Shown: positions 11,513 through 24,030 of the stretch, piece after piece
How the letters are laid out: each line of letters begins with the position of its first letter
How positions within the stretch are numbered: the stretch's first letter is position 1
Origin: Limnanthes douglasii subsp. nivea
Lineage: Eukaryota; Streptophyta; Magnoliopsida; Brassicales; Limnanthaceae
Length of the DNA: 64,000 bases
Reading direction: 5' to 3'
Assembly (NCBI GenBank): GCA_036936605.1
Contig: JAUPFV010000005.1
Coordinates: forward strand, 60,780,742 to 60,844,741
Notes under the pieces: generated by a model
Seen by the model: the letters and a program-made list of their open reading frames with translations, nothing else
Databases searched by the model: none
What the model was told of the DNA's origin: nothing
Made by a program: the position numbers and the translations under genes

Positions 11513-13400
11513 GATAAACCATTTCTTGTACAAATGCTCTATGTGTGTTTCGTCCTTGATTTCCATGATAACAAGTACGATTTTATTAATGTTTTCCTTC
11601 AATTACTTTATCGTCGCCAGATCGATAAAATAACTATATCTAACTTCTTCCAATGATCGTGGAAAAAGTTTAAAGTTACCTCTATGCCTTTACTTATAAA
11701 CTCAAAGATGTCGTGTGAACAAGGTATACCTTGGGTAGTTCTTATAGCACAACTAAAAGGCATATTGTACGTAAGTTGTCATTGTTTTGGCACATCTTAC
11801 TTCCGAGGAAAACGTTATAAGCATAGTGACAGATGTTATTTCTGAACTTGACCTAAAAATTGCTTGAGAACTTTGGTAGGGCTAACACTCAACTCTTTTC
11901 AAATGAGGTTTTAGTATTCATGTTGCTATTGGACCAAATTATGCACCTTCAACCAAAAATACCCGAAGTTATCTTTGCTCGTACTAAGAATATGCTTGAG
12001 GGTGGAATGAGCGTTCTCCGCGCGGTTAATATATTGGTTACCAAAATGCAATGACTTGTTAGTTTTCCAGGTGAGAAACTTATCACAGTAAGGCTCTAAC
12101 CCAGTTTCAGTGTGTTCGATTGTTTAAGATATTTTTTGAAGTTTAGAAGCATTTCCGACTTATAGTTATTGAACGAGAGTTCCATTTCTAATAACATCAT
12201 TTTACTCTACACCTTTAAAAAAATCTAAGACTTTTCTTTATCATTGATGGTGTTTTCCAATTTGCATAAGATATACATGTTAATGTGCCATCGACATAAC
12301 ATGTGGGTTACATTAAGGAACACTTCTTCGACCACCTTCGCAAATGGTAAGCCTTTATCCGTCAAAATAATAGATGGTGGTTTGATGCAGTGAGTTACCA
12401 TCAATAATTACAAACATTGTATGACCATTTTTATCTCCCAATTTTCTTTCGAGACATAAATACAAATCGGATGTATAAAGTCTTCCCGATACAAGTGGAG
12501 CCAACAACCACATACAACGAAATTTCGTACCTTATTAGCTTGTAGTGTTATTCATTATTAGCACATTTGCAAACGTTCATAACAAATCCAAACTAAATGG
12601 GTGTTCGAAGAAAAGTTCACTTATGATATCGTTTCTCTCTTCGCACGATCTATATCATTCGTAATAATTAAACCTTCTTAGTTCACCTAACAAGTATTGG
12701 AATTGTGATGATCACCTTTATCCATATTCCATTGTTTTAGTTGATCAATGTATAGAGTGCGCAAAGACAACGAATTCTTAGGGTTCAAATTTTTCACTCG
12801 CCCAAAATTTCCCTTCGGCAGGATCCTATTTTGGTAGAACTAATTACAAATTTCAACTGTTCTTTAGACAAACGTCCTAAGTATGAATAATCTTCATTGA
12901 AATTTCAATGTTATGATTTGAACCCTGTACATGATCTCTAAGGACTATGACTAATCATTTACTATATTTCCTTTAAGTTTGAAAGGACATAGGCATTTTT
13001 TTGTTCGAGTAAACTTCCTTTTAAAAGCCTTTGGTTCTACCAAATTCGTGTAGGTTTACATTAAGGAACACTTCTTCGACCACCTTCGCAAATGATAAGC
13101 TCGTATTTAAACAATAGTCTAGGAGTTTTTATGTTTTTTACATCATCGTGACGTCTTAATACAATTATGAATTCGTTGTCCTTTGCCATTATCGTAACCT
13201 AATTAACCAATTGTTAATACAATTATGAACTCGTTGTCCTTTGCCATTATCGTAACCTAATTAACCAATTGTTATTGCGTCCAGTTGAATTTTTTGGTGA
13301 GCGAATCCATACAATTGACAAAGTAAGCCTTGAAGACTCCACTGATATCCATAACATTGAAATTCTCCTCTCCCATAAAATCAGAATCTTTAACATCATA
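11513..13400 (-). pseudogene. 5' part of a decayed MULE transposase
   Basis: Minus-strand fragments follow the usual MULE transposase order from high to low coordinates. A possible FAR1-like start lies at 13390-13272. The core start is near 12520-12430 (LYVVVGSTCIGKTLYI, FVFMSRKKIG). The second-Asp block is near 12390-12260 (PPSIILTDKGLPFAKVVEEV, THMLCRWHINM). The post-core block is near 12070-11960 (WKTNKSLHFGNQYINR, AENAHSTLKHIL). Frames change repeatedly and stops are common. The OTU end of the same gene is at 1-1226, so gypsy element 1 interrupted one gene. A 49-bp piece (12307-12355) is repeated at 13053-13101. Confidence 0.75.
13156..13271. repeat. 58-bp tandem duplication
   Basis: Two adjacent 58-bp units (13156-13213 and 13214-13271) are nearly identical, starting TTAATACAATTATGAA. 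They lie in non-coding DNA within the MULE relic. The high identity suggests a recent slip or unequal exchange. Confidence 0.9.
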
Positions 13401-13432
13401 CAATGACAAAATATTCAAAATTAAAAATGTAA

Positions 13433-13880
13433 AACTACAGGAAAAATATGTTTGCGACTTCATACCGCCGGTACCAACACGGTAAACAGGAGGCGTTCCT
13501 ACCGCCGGTACAAACACGGTAAACAGGAGGCGTGGATAAGCCGCACTTTCAGTGGAATAGACCCACTGATAGTGTATTAATTTTATACAAGGGGTGGATT
13601 ATTACACTAACAGTACAAAAAAATCAACATTTTTGGTGTAAGGCTAGAACCAATATCTAGCGTTCATACCATTTTTTTGTACTTGAACACCGTTGGTGCG
13701 GGTTCAACAAACCAACGGTGTGAATCAGGACACACCGCCAATGACTAAATCATGGTACCAGGCTATGACACCGAAGTGTAGGGCTGGCACACCAACGACG
13801 TGGCCTTTATTACACCATCGGTGATAAAATAGCACTGCAAGCGCAAAAGTAGACTTTCCCACTTCCATCGCTAAGGTTGC
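13433..13880 (+). mobile_element. Candidate CACTA transposon end (partial)
   Basis: ACTACAGGAAAAATATG at 13434 resembles the CACTACAAGAAA terminal repeat of plant CACTA elements, with the first C lost. It is followed by GC-rich repeats: a roughly 40-bp unit containing ACCGCCGGTAC and CACGGTAAACAGGAGGCG occurs twice (13465-13535), then inverted copies of CACCGTTGG / CCAACGGTG near 13688-13722. Such subterminal repeats are normal for CACTA elements. I found no matching far end, so this may be a fragment or chance. Confidence 0.35.
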
Positions 13881-14700
13881 ACACTATTGGTGTCAGAGAT
13901 TCGTAGCTGATAATTTACGGGTAAAAAAGTTTTCAAAACGGAAATAGATATATCCTCGAAAATGTTAACTTTAGAGCTAATAGATCGGAAAGATAACCTC
14001 GACTCGAGTGTCAACTTCGTCCACAATGCTTTTTCTTTTGTATTTTTTATTTTTTTTACGGTAACGAGATTTTGTAGAAAAATGTGTAAGTTCTTTTTGT
14101 TCAACCAAAAATTTGATTTTTTTTTTTAAATTGAAGTTTTTAAATAAATGGAAAGTTGTTAAAAACAATAAGTGTTAGTGAAAACAGCATAGAAATCTTG
14201 CTATAAATCTCACAAAAGTCAAAATATTCATTTTTTTTGTAAAAACATTAAAAATAAAACACTAAAAAATTTAGAATCACTTATAGTTTTTAAGTCAATA
14301 AAATACACACTTTTTTTGGAAAATCCTAAAACCTCTTAAGATCATAGATCGATATTTTAAATTTTAAATCATAAAAAATCGTAGAACTAAAATGTAGATC
14401 CCACAAAAATATGAATCATAAGGAAGAACATATTTTGAAATAATAGTAAAATGATTACTCGATATTTTATTGCTGATTTTGTTCCTCTTTACAAAAGACT
14501 ATAATATCTTTTCCATTCTATTGAGCACGCATTTATTTATTATTAACGCTGTAGAATTATAATTGACAAATAACATGTAATTATTAGACACTTACGATGA
14601 TATTTATAGTAATGTATTATCATCAATAATAATTTATTTAAAAATATTTAGAGCATATTCAATGGACTATGTAACGAGACCAAATAGCAAATAATTGAAA
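13881..14700. other. AT-rich intergenic DNA
   Basis: No gene seen. GAGCATATTCAATGGACTATG near 14651 recalls the start of some plant MITEs, but I found no paired end. A CTCTCC-rich run at 14718-14748 leads into the LINE. Confidence 0.5.
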
Positions 14701-16203
14701 TAAACATATAAAAAAACTCTCTCCTCTCTCCTCTCCCCTCTCCTAACAAGATCTAACGATAATATTCATCCAGCTTCTGGTGGACTTCCTCTCTGGCTGG
14801 AAGGCCAGAGAATGCAATCACCATGATCACCTTGCTGATCCTTCCACCTCGGGCTGTTTCATCGAGCAACAAATCTCCGATCCCTAAGTTTTTAGGGTAT
14901 TATGCTGCTTTTGTCGACGTTCCTCAACAGAAGTAAATGTCTAGTTACTTAGAGGTTTCCTTTGAAGCCCTACTCCCACCCTCTATACAACTTTGTTCAG
15001 TGTGTTCGATGTACTTTTCTGTCCACACAAGTACAATCAGTCCCATCATCATCCTGTTTTCCTTTTGGTTAAGGCCACTTACCCTCCTCTCCAACAGAAT
15101 CAGCATAAGCAAAGTTACATCCCACCGCATGATCCACTGTATGTCCAATCATGATATCACCACTCTCATTTCCCTCTATAAACCAGTACATCCCTATGCC
15201 CTCTGCCCAACCTCTTCACCCCTATCTTGGTACATTACTTATAACCCCTAGTTTTTCTCCATCATCCAAAACCTATCTCTTCCCTTTACCTCCCTAGTCA
15301 GCCGTCCAACTCTTGTACTACCCTCACCCCTAAGGCTAATACATGGTCAATGCCAACAAAGTTTTTTCCAGTTCCTTTTCCTCCTAACTAACTCAGCCTC
15401 TTCCTCCCCTTTGTCTAAGGCACTCTGGTTAGAATGGAGCCAAACTGTTTGGACCCAACTAACCAGATATCACCCCTCTTCCCCTTTTCTTTCCTTTGTA
15501 TTATAACCTAATGATGTTTTTAACCAATTCCATGTATAGTCTCAAAAGGACAAAACCCTGCCTCTCTCAGCCCTGGTCTAATCAACATATCTCTTCCCTC
15601 TCTCTCATTCTTTTGGTCAGCCCTTGGAGTTATTTCCCTCTCTCTCTTCTCTATAGACTACCCTTTTAAGCTTTGTTGGTTTCCTGTTGCCTTGAGCCTA
15701 AACGTTTCTAGTATCTTCTCCCTTCCTTCTAAAGCTGGGCTAAGCCAGTACTATTGTTCCTTTTTACCTTTAACTAGGATTGTTCTAACTTACTATCCTA
15801 TCCTCCCAAATTCCATCACATCAATCTTTTCCCCTCTTGTCACCTCTCTGCCCTAACCTTTTCGTTAGACTATTTAACCACATCCACTTCCAATTACCCT
15901 ACCTCACTACCAAGACTTTCGAGAACCAAAATTAATCTATTACATGTTAGCCCTCACCTTTCCAAGCCTGTGATGGACCCCTCTTCCTCTCTTCGACCGG
16001 CGGAACCATCTGGTCTTATGAGATCCTTCTCTCCCGTAAGAACCTAAGACTTCTCCTTGTCTCTTGTATCGTTCCCTTTCTCCTCTGAACCACCAATCAT
16101 CTCGGTCATCAATCCAACTCCTTTGTCAACCCCCTCCGCCTCTTAAACCATCCCTCCTAATCACCAAATTCCTGCATCCCACGAAGAATTCGTAAAGAGT
16201 GCG

Positions 16204-17870
16204 TTGACCATGGCCAGATACCACATGGAATCTGGCCAGGGTTATCTTCTATTCAAATCGGCTTTGTCTTCTGAACTGCTGGGATTTCTCCCTGACCTGG
16301 AACCCTTCCTTCCTCGAACTGTTTTCTCTCAAGCAACTGGAAATTCCCCTCTAGACAACTCTATTTCTTCCAGGAGCTTTGGACCCCTTGTCTGTGGGGA
16401 TGGGTTCTATGAGAATCTAGTATCAGCCTTGGAAGATCTCCCTTGTAAGCCCCCAACCTGCCTTGCTCTCTCTAGCTTCTGAGCTAGGTCTCTGATCGCC
16501 TCTGCTAGAGTGACATCCTGGCGATTCCTCTGGTTCCTTTGAACGATTCGAGTGAAAATAGAGCCTGTATTGGGTATGCATCACCGTCTTCAACCAAGTC
16601 CAGCTCCAAATTGGTGGTTCGGATATTAGAGAGCTTCTACCCTAACTCCTCCAGATTCCATTCCTCGACGCCGGCAAGAAAACCCAATGGAGGAAAAATC
16701 AGGTCGCTGTATTCTAATGCTGGCAAGTATGATGGCGAATTTGGGTTAAACAAAGGAAAAGGCCTCATTGGAGGCTGGTCGGGCTATATTTAACATTCTT
16801 TAATCAGTAAATTTAGAAATGCTGGTAAAGGCCCAAAATGAAGGAAATTTAAATTGGCTCATTTAGCGTCTAAGCCTATTATCTCTCTCTCCTCCAAAGA
16901 GAATCCAAGGGGTATATCTAGTTCTAATTCTAGACTCATCACTAACTCCCCCTCCTCTTATGCGAGTATAGTAGCGGGCCATATCGATAAATGATCCTCT
17001 TTGGTAATAGGCAGTAATCACATGGAAATGGTGGGTAATGAGTTCATTATGAAGGATTCGACTCTAGACTCTACGAAATCTTGTAAGGCTTGCCTCTCGG
17101 ATATTTTCTTACTCAACCTTCCAATCTTACATTCCGCAAAGCTAATGTGGAATCTTTGTGGAAATAGTATGGATTAATGTAATTTAAGCATCTCCCTTAG
17201 GGATATTTCCTTTCCAAATTTGGGTCTGAGGCGATGTCTAAGAAGGTGTTGGAGGAAGCCTCATAGCATTTTGGTGGTAATTTAATGATTCTGAAAATTT
17301 CGGAACCTCTAACACCGCTTATCAAGGATCCCCAAATGGAAATTCCTATTTGGGTTAAGGTATTTAACCTCCCCTTTGAACTCTGGACGGCAGAAGGACT
17401 AAGAAACATAGGCTAAGTTATTGGACCACTCTTATATGTGGATCATCAAACAGAACGGAAGGAAAAACTTCACTTTGCTCACATCTGTATCATGATCAAA
17501 GCGCCCCCCCCCCCTATCCGCTCTGAACTCACCTTTAAGATAAGGGGCAAGTCCATTACAATATCTTTCAAATATCAGGGTCTTCCACCTCAGTGTGCTA
17601 ACTGTAAAAAATTTGGGCACCCCACTCGCCAATGCAAAAAAGGGCCTATCAAGCTCTCACTTTTCCCTATTCAGATGACGTCTTCTGACGAAGACCTTTC
17701 TGAGATTGATCCAGAGTTGGGTTCAGGAACGCGGATTCCCTCTATTGAAGATGATAAGGACGTGGAGAATGGAGAGAAGGTGCATTCACCACCTAAAAGA
17801 CTTCGCACTGTTACAGCCAATGACAAGGGTAAAAATGTATGGTCCTCTGACGGGACCACCGACAGATGCA
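16204..17870 (+). pseudogene. LINE 1 ORF1 (DUF4283 and CCHC zinc knuckle)
   Basis: Pieces run from about 16204 to 17870. The SYASIVAG motif near 16960 precedes the DUF4283 domain (MEIPIWVKVFNLPFELWTAE near 17335-17395, then YVDHQTERKEKLHFAHICIM). The zinc knuckle CANCKKFGHPTRQCKK lies near 17597-17640, followed by an acidic tail. ORF1 proteins of plant L1s bind element RNA. Stops near 16791 and 17413 and frame changes show that it is not functional. Confidence 0.8.
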
Positions 17871-17888
17871 CTATAAGTAATTCTCCTT

Positions 17889-20800
17889 ATGAATATAGCT
17901 TCTTGGAACGTTCAGGGTCTAAACGACCTTGTTACAAAAAGATGTTACTGATTTTATTATTAACAATAGTATTTCTTTATTAATCCTTGTAAAAACTAAA
18001 GTCCAAATTCAAAATGTGGACTATAATATCAGGAAGATAGCCCATTTTTGGCATGTAATCACTAACCACTCGTCCCATCCCTTAGGAAGAATTTGGATTA
18101 TCTGGAACTCTAGTGTGATCTCGGTCACCAGAATTTCTCAATCCTCTCGGTATATTCATTGTATGGCCAAACGTCACAAGTATAATACCTCTTTCAGGCT
18201 CTCTGCTATTTATGCTTTTGACGAAGCACTCGATCGCATTCCCCTATGGAAAAACCTAATTAAATTATCTACCCAGGACAACCTCACCCCTTGGGTAATC
18301 CTCGGGGATTTCAACGCTATTTGTCATCCGGATGAGCGGTTGGGTTCTACTGATAATTGTTATTGACGACTTTAATAATTGTTGTTACCAAAGCGATCTC
18401 AGTGATCTCAGATTGTTTGGCTTTCAATTCACTTGGATAAACAAGCCACCTTCCCATCCTATCTTCTTTAAAATTGACCGAGTCCCTGTCAACCCGATCT
18501 GGGATGAGCGCTTTCCTATATCTCACGCCCGTTTTGGGCACTTCCGCACATCAGACCATACTATGGTTACCCTTCATCTTGGTCTTCCCCGACCAAGAAG
18601 GAAAAAACCTTTTCGATACTTCAACTTGTGCCAATCTCATCCTCTTTTCAAGGATATAGTTACCAAAAGTTGGTCATCTCCTCTATCTTCCTCTGGAATG
18701 AGAATGGTCTCTGATAAGCTTACTCGCCTTCAAACGGTCTTATCATCCCTTAACCGTAAGGAGTTTAGTGACATCAGCGCCAGAGTCTCGAATGCCCAAA
18801 CACTTCATTTTGAGGCCCAATCTAATCTCGCCTCTGACCCCCTCAACCCTCGATTAGTATCTAATGAGAATGAGGCGACCTCCTTCTTCATCTTTCTGAG
18901 TTGAGTTGAAGAATATTTTTTGAAGCATAAATCTCGAGAAAATTGGATTAAGTTGGGTGACAAGAATACTAAATTCTTATACAATAATATTAAAGCTCGT
19001 CCGTGTCGAAATAAAATTACCTCGATTTCGAATGACTCTGGAGCCACAATATTCTCTCCTTTTAATATCTCTAAAGTAATTGTTAGTTACTTTGAGAAAT
19101 CCCTTGGTACTAAGCACACTGCTAACTACCTGGCTTGGAATAAGTATCATATCTTCTCTCTAATTAAGTTAATAATACCGATAAAGAGTCAATGATTCCT
19201 GAAATCTCTTACGATGAAATTAAATCTGCTTTATTCAGTATTGATAGTAACAAATCTTTTGGTCCCGATTGATTCAACTCCAGTTTCTTTAAGTCAACTT
19301 GGAACATAGTTGGCCCGGACATCTGTAATGGTGTCCAAGAGTTTTTTCAAACTGGAACTTTGAAGCAATCTTGGAACTCTACCTCAATTTCCTTAATTCT
19401 CAAAAACGACTCCTTGTATGTACCCATTGATTTCAGACCTATTGCTCTCTGCAATGTTGTCGATAAAATCATTTCTAAAATTTTGGCTAATAGAATTAAG
19501 GACTATTTTCCCTACCTTAATGATAACTCCAAATTGGTTGTTGTCACGGGAAGGAACATATCCGATAACATTATGTTAACGCAAGAGCTCCTGAAGGGAT
19601 ATCAAAATAGAGGTAAGGGAAAAATGTAGCCCTTAAAATTGATATCATGAAAGCCTTTGATAATGTTTGCTGGCATCTTATCCTTGATATCCTTGTTGCG
19701 ATGTATTTTCCTCAGAAAATAATCACTTGGATTATCAAATGCATCTCCTCCCCCACTTACTCTATAAATATAAATGGGGATCCACATGTCAATTTTAAAG
19801 GGAAAAAAGGACTCAGAAAGGGAGATCCTCTCTCCCCCTTCCTTTTTGTCCTAGTCATGCAAGTGCTCTCTAGTATCCTCAGAAAGAAGAGTCAAGATAA
19901 GAATTTATGCTTCTACTAGGAAGTTTCATAAGCTTAAAATCATCAACCTTTGCTTTGTAGACGATCTGATGATTTTCTCTCATGAAATAAGCTCTTGATG
20001 AATTCTATCTGTTATCTGGACTAAAGGTCAACCCCTCTAAAAGTCACATTTTTCTTTATGGTATTGACCATTCAACTAGAGAAGAGCTTTTACCTGTACT
20101 TTATTTCCCGGAGGGTTCTCTCCCAGTTAAATACCTGGGAGTTCCCCTCCTAACTGGTCGGCTTACCCATGGGGACTGTCGCCCCCTTCTTCACAAGATC
20201 ACATCCCGTATCGAAACTTGGACGTCCAAACATCTCTCTTATGCGGGTAGACTCTAATTAATCAAATCCGTCATTTTTGCTAGTCAAGTCTATTGGTCTT
20301 TTGTTTTTATTATGCTTTCTAGAATAATTAAGGAACTAAACCAATACATTAGTCGATTCCTCTGGACGGGGACCTCAATGAAAATTCATGGGGCTAAAGT
20401 GGCATGGGTCTCGGTTACCACTCCTTATAAATAGGGCGGCATTGGGATTCTAGATTTAAAAATTTGTAATCAGGCGGCTGTCCTCAAACATCTTTGGTCT
20501 ATTGTGAGTAATAAAAATCAATCCATTTGGTGTGAATGGATAAAATCGGAAAAAAAATTAAAAACAAAAGTTTTTGGGACATTTCTATTGGTTCTTCTCC
20601 CTCGTGGATTTGGAGGAAAATTCTTCGTCTTCACCCGTTGGCTCATAATTTGTACAGGGTAGCAATTGGTAATGGTGTGAACACATCCTTCTGGCACGAC
20701 CCGTGGCTCCTCCCTTCGTCTCTTGCAATCCACTATGGAACCAACATCATTATCGACTCATGGCTGGGAAATAATCTGAAAGTCTCAGATATCATTCTTA

Positions 20801-21700
20801 ATGGAGAATGGAACTGGCCTGTCAACCGGCGGTCAACAAGAGCTCAAAGTCATGATCACCTCAAGGAGATCCATCAGCTCATCCTCAATCTCCCCCAACC
20901 CAACATCTTATCGAACGATATTCCTTATTGGACTGCAAAGGATAGAAGTAGATCCTTCACAACTAAAGATAATTTCAACGCTTGGCGTACGCCTACCCCA
21001 AAAGTGGGGTGGGCAAGGTTCGTATGGAATAAATACAATATTCCTCGTCATTCTCTTATCTCTTGGCTTGCCATTTTGGGCAAGCTTGTCACCAGAGACA
21101 AGCTTCTCAGTTGGGGTCTAGTCACCCCAATTGAATGTGCCTTATGTAACCCTACAGATGAAACAACATCTCACCTCCTCTATGAATGCAACTTCACTCA
21201 GAGTATATGGACCTTTGCTAGCAATAAGCTAGGTTTTCCTTTTAATTATTCGAGCTAGCAATCTTGGGTCTGTAAGGCGTCAAATTGGTCTAATTCTTGA
21301 GACTATTATCGCTGGTTCTTTTGCTTCGGCACGGTCATTTACCACGTCTGGAAAGAACGGAATTCAAGAATATTTGGTTCTGCTCTGCTCTTGGCATCTT
21401 CGATAGCCCATCAAATTATGTCGGATCTCCGATATAGATTTCATGGCACCAAGATTGGCTGGACTATATAATAATCTGTGGCTTCTTTTTTATACTCTAC
21501 ATTTGTCTTTGCAGGTCTTTGGATTGGACTGGAGATGGGCGCCCTGGATAGCTGCACGAATCCTATTTCGTGGCTTAGTACTGCCTACTAGTTATCGATT
21601 TGTACTTTGTTTATCTACTATGACATCCTCCTTTTTTATGGATGTGTTTTACTTAGAGTTTCTCCTATTTTCCGATTAGCTTGTTGTATCTTCTCAGGGC
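17889..21700 (+). pseudogene. LINE 1 ORF2 (endonuclease, reverse transcriptase)
   Basis: Starts at the ATG at 17889 (MNIASWNVQGLNDLV). The APE-type endonuclease shows ILGDFNAICHPDERLGS near 18298-18350 and TSDHTMVTLHL near 18550. RT pieces include PIDFRPIALCNVVDKIISKI, KGLRKGDPLSPFLFVLVMQV and CFVDDLMIF (FVDD box near 19955-19965). The C-terminal zf-RVT segment is at 20930-21250 (ECALCNPTDETTSHLLYECN). Frameshifts lie near 17935, 18355 and 19630, with a TGA near 19270. It would nick target DNA and copy its own RNA. Confidence 0.85.
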
Positions 21701-21795
21701 ATGCCCCAGGTCTATTGTATGAACTTTTTATAATATTTAATGTTTTTATCGCACAAATTATTTTTTTAATGATTATGATTTTTTTTTTCAACCGA

Positions 21796-22503
21796 TGATA
21801 TTATAAACGTTTTATATTTATTAGCGTAAGTTGTGTAGTAAGTATATTGGGGGTGATAATATCTAAAGTATTAATTTTTTTCTCCCGTTGTTTTAGTAAA
21901 TTAGTAACTCTTTTACGTATAGAGAACTAGATCGAAGAAAAATGTTCCAAACTTAATATCCAACATTTAGATTATTCAAATTTAATTTATATTTATAAAA
22001 AATATAAATAAATAATTTGGGTGCTTTTATATGGTTTATGTTTTATTTATTTTCTTTTAATCGTTTGATGCGATGTCAATGCTATTATTTTTATTTTACC
22101 GAATAATTAATTTGACTCAGTTACCTACTTGGTCGGATTCAATTATCATCTTTGTCTCACTGAACCTCATATTTATTTTTCATTCTTTGTATATAGTGTC
22201 CGTGTCCAACCAGAACTATTTTTTCCCAAGGGCTCACGTTCGTAAAATTCTTTTTTACTAGAAATAGAGTAGTGGAATCATAATACACTTACAGAGAAAT
22301 CTAAAGATCTACGCATTTATCTTTTTATCCAACCATAAACCACTAAAAGTTCATCCTTTTTAGTCATGCAGTGAACGAATTTCAAACATGATAACCCGTA
22401 TGTATAAAACCCAAATAGAAGGTGAAAACATAATCAACAAGAGCTGAAAAAAGCCATATGGAAAATCTCCAAGAATGTGAATATTGTTTCTAAATTTTCT
22501 TTC
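21796..22503. other. AT-rich spacer with a repeated segment
   Basis: No gene seen. About 22280-22412 is a degenerate direct repeat of about 44155-44265; both contain AATCTA, a TTTATCTTTTT core and a GTATGTATAAAA end. The two copies bracket LINE 2. Confidence 0.5.
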
Positions 22504-22518
22504 TTTTTATAAAGCATT

Positions 22519-23730
22519 TTGATTCTCATTACTCATCGTGTAAACATCATGATTAATGTACAAAACACTTCTGATGTAAAGGATTCTTCATCTCTCAACC
22601 AAGCTTCTGATCTCCAAGGGCACATAGGATCCACGATCCCAAAATTCAACTTGAAAGAAATATCATACTCTAACATGGTTAGAAAAAATCGGTCTCTCTC
22701 TCTCCCTGAGACACATAAGTATATATCAAAAGAAGGATAATTTATTCTTGCAATTTGAAGAAAGTGTAAGAGAATCTCTGAAAGTACTACAACATTCATA
22801 TTGTTAGGGAAATTTAGTAAGGGTTTACCTAAAAAGCAAGTTCTGGACCGATTCTTTGAAGCCTGAAAATTTGAAGGTGACTTTTATTATGCCAACTGGA
22901 ACTCAAGACATATTTTCCTCGAATTTCCTATGGAATCTGATCTCTGCAAGATCTGGTTGAGGCTTGTTTGGACTATAAGTTCCAATTCTATTTCAATGTT
23001 AAAATGGCTTTCCAACTTTAATCCAAATAAATATTGAGAGCCCTATACTACCAATTCGGATTAGGTTCGAAAACTTACCTGAATACATGCACAACGAGGA
23101 ATTCATTTTCTCTTTAGCTTCATCAATAAAGATCTCCTATTAAAGTTTTTATCCCTTCAAAGAATAAAGTGCTCTAGCACGCCTGTTATGCGTGGATAGA
23201 GTTGGACATCTCCAAAGAACATCAGCACCATGTTTGGATAGGCTTTGGTAGTATTGATGGGTCCTGGATACAAATAAGTTATAAAGATGTGCCAAAATAT
23301 CGTAAACAGTGCTATCACGTTAGTCATGCTATTAGTGAATGCAAGAAATTTGTGTGGTCATCTACTTGTAATAACCCTACACTCCCAATGATCAAAATGT
23401 CGTAAATGAATCTTCATTAATAACATTTGATACAACATCCGCTAGCCACATGAAGATACAAGCAAATAAACACCAAACTAATAGACTTATGCCTATTATA
23501 ACTATGCCCAGTGAGGAAGCAAGAAAAGAAGTCTACAATGAGAAAGAGAATAACAAAAGAGAGGAGGGCATACTTGTCTGTAATGGAGCAAGCACGAGAA
23601 AGAAAGATCAAACTTCTCCTGAAACCAATAACCCTGAAAGCAATTCATCAAAATGAAAGCTCACTAATGATAATGGTCACTGCAACCAATTTTACAAAAG
23701 GACATCTAATAAAGATAACAACAAGTTAGT
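22519..23730 (+). pseudogene. LINE 2 ORF1 (DUF4283-like and zinc knuckle)
   Basis: The pieces include ISYSNMVRKNRS near 22665, a DUF4283-like stretch with many frame breaks at 22740-23200 (PILPIRIRFENLPEYMHNEE), then VDISKEHQHHVWIGFGSIDG and a knuckle-like CYHVSHAISECKK near 23310-23350. The rest is Lys/Asn-rich. The order matches ORF1 of plant L1 elements, but the copy is well decayed. Confidence 0.65.
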
Positions 23731-24030
23731 GTAATCAAGCACATGTGAGGATAAGATCATAGATTCTATTATGTCCCTAGATACAGATTACCATCTATCC
23801 TCACCTAGTGGCTCTGCATCTCATTTTTCTGGATGTCAGACCCCTAACAAATAAAATAGATGAAGTCTCTCTTCAAGCCCGACTCTCAGAAAAAAGGCTA
23901 TGGATACTGATTTTCAAAGGATCTTAAATAAGAAGCTAAAATTGGCGAGAAGTAATAAAAGAAATAAACCTCTAGTTGTTCAGTCTCTACAAAACTCTAA
24001 GGTTAAAATGAAATTTCTCAAAAGCCCTCA

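Larger units (their letters stand above)
14701..21795 (+). mobile_element. L1-type LINE retrotransposon, decayed (LINE 1)
   Basis: A pyrimidine-rich leader (about 14720-16200) is followed by ORF1 (DUF4283 plus zinc knuckle) and ORF2 (endonuclease, reverse transcriptase, zf-RVT). All are on the plus strand in the order expected for plant L1 elements. Several frameshifts and stops are present. The 5' and 3' limits are estimates: I saw no clear poly-A tail or target-site duplication. Confidence 0.85.

Noticed and set aside
14718..16200. CT-rich run and short frames as a host gene promoter and exon
   Set aside because: The stretch leads directly into LINE 1 ORF1 and fits a pyrimidine-rich LINE leader; no exon structure was found.
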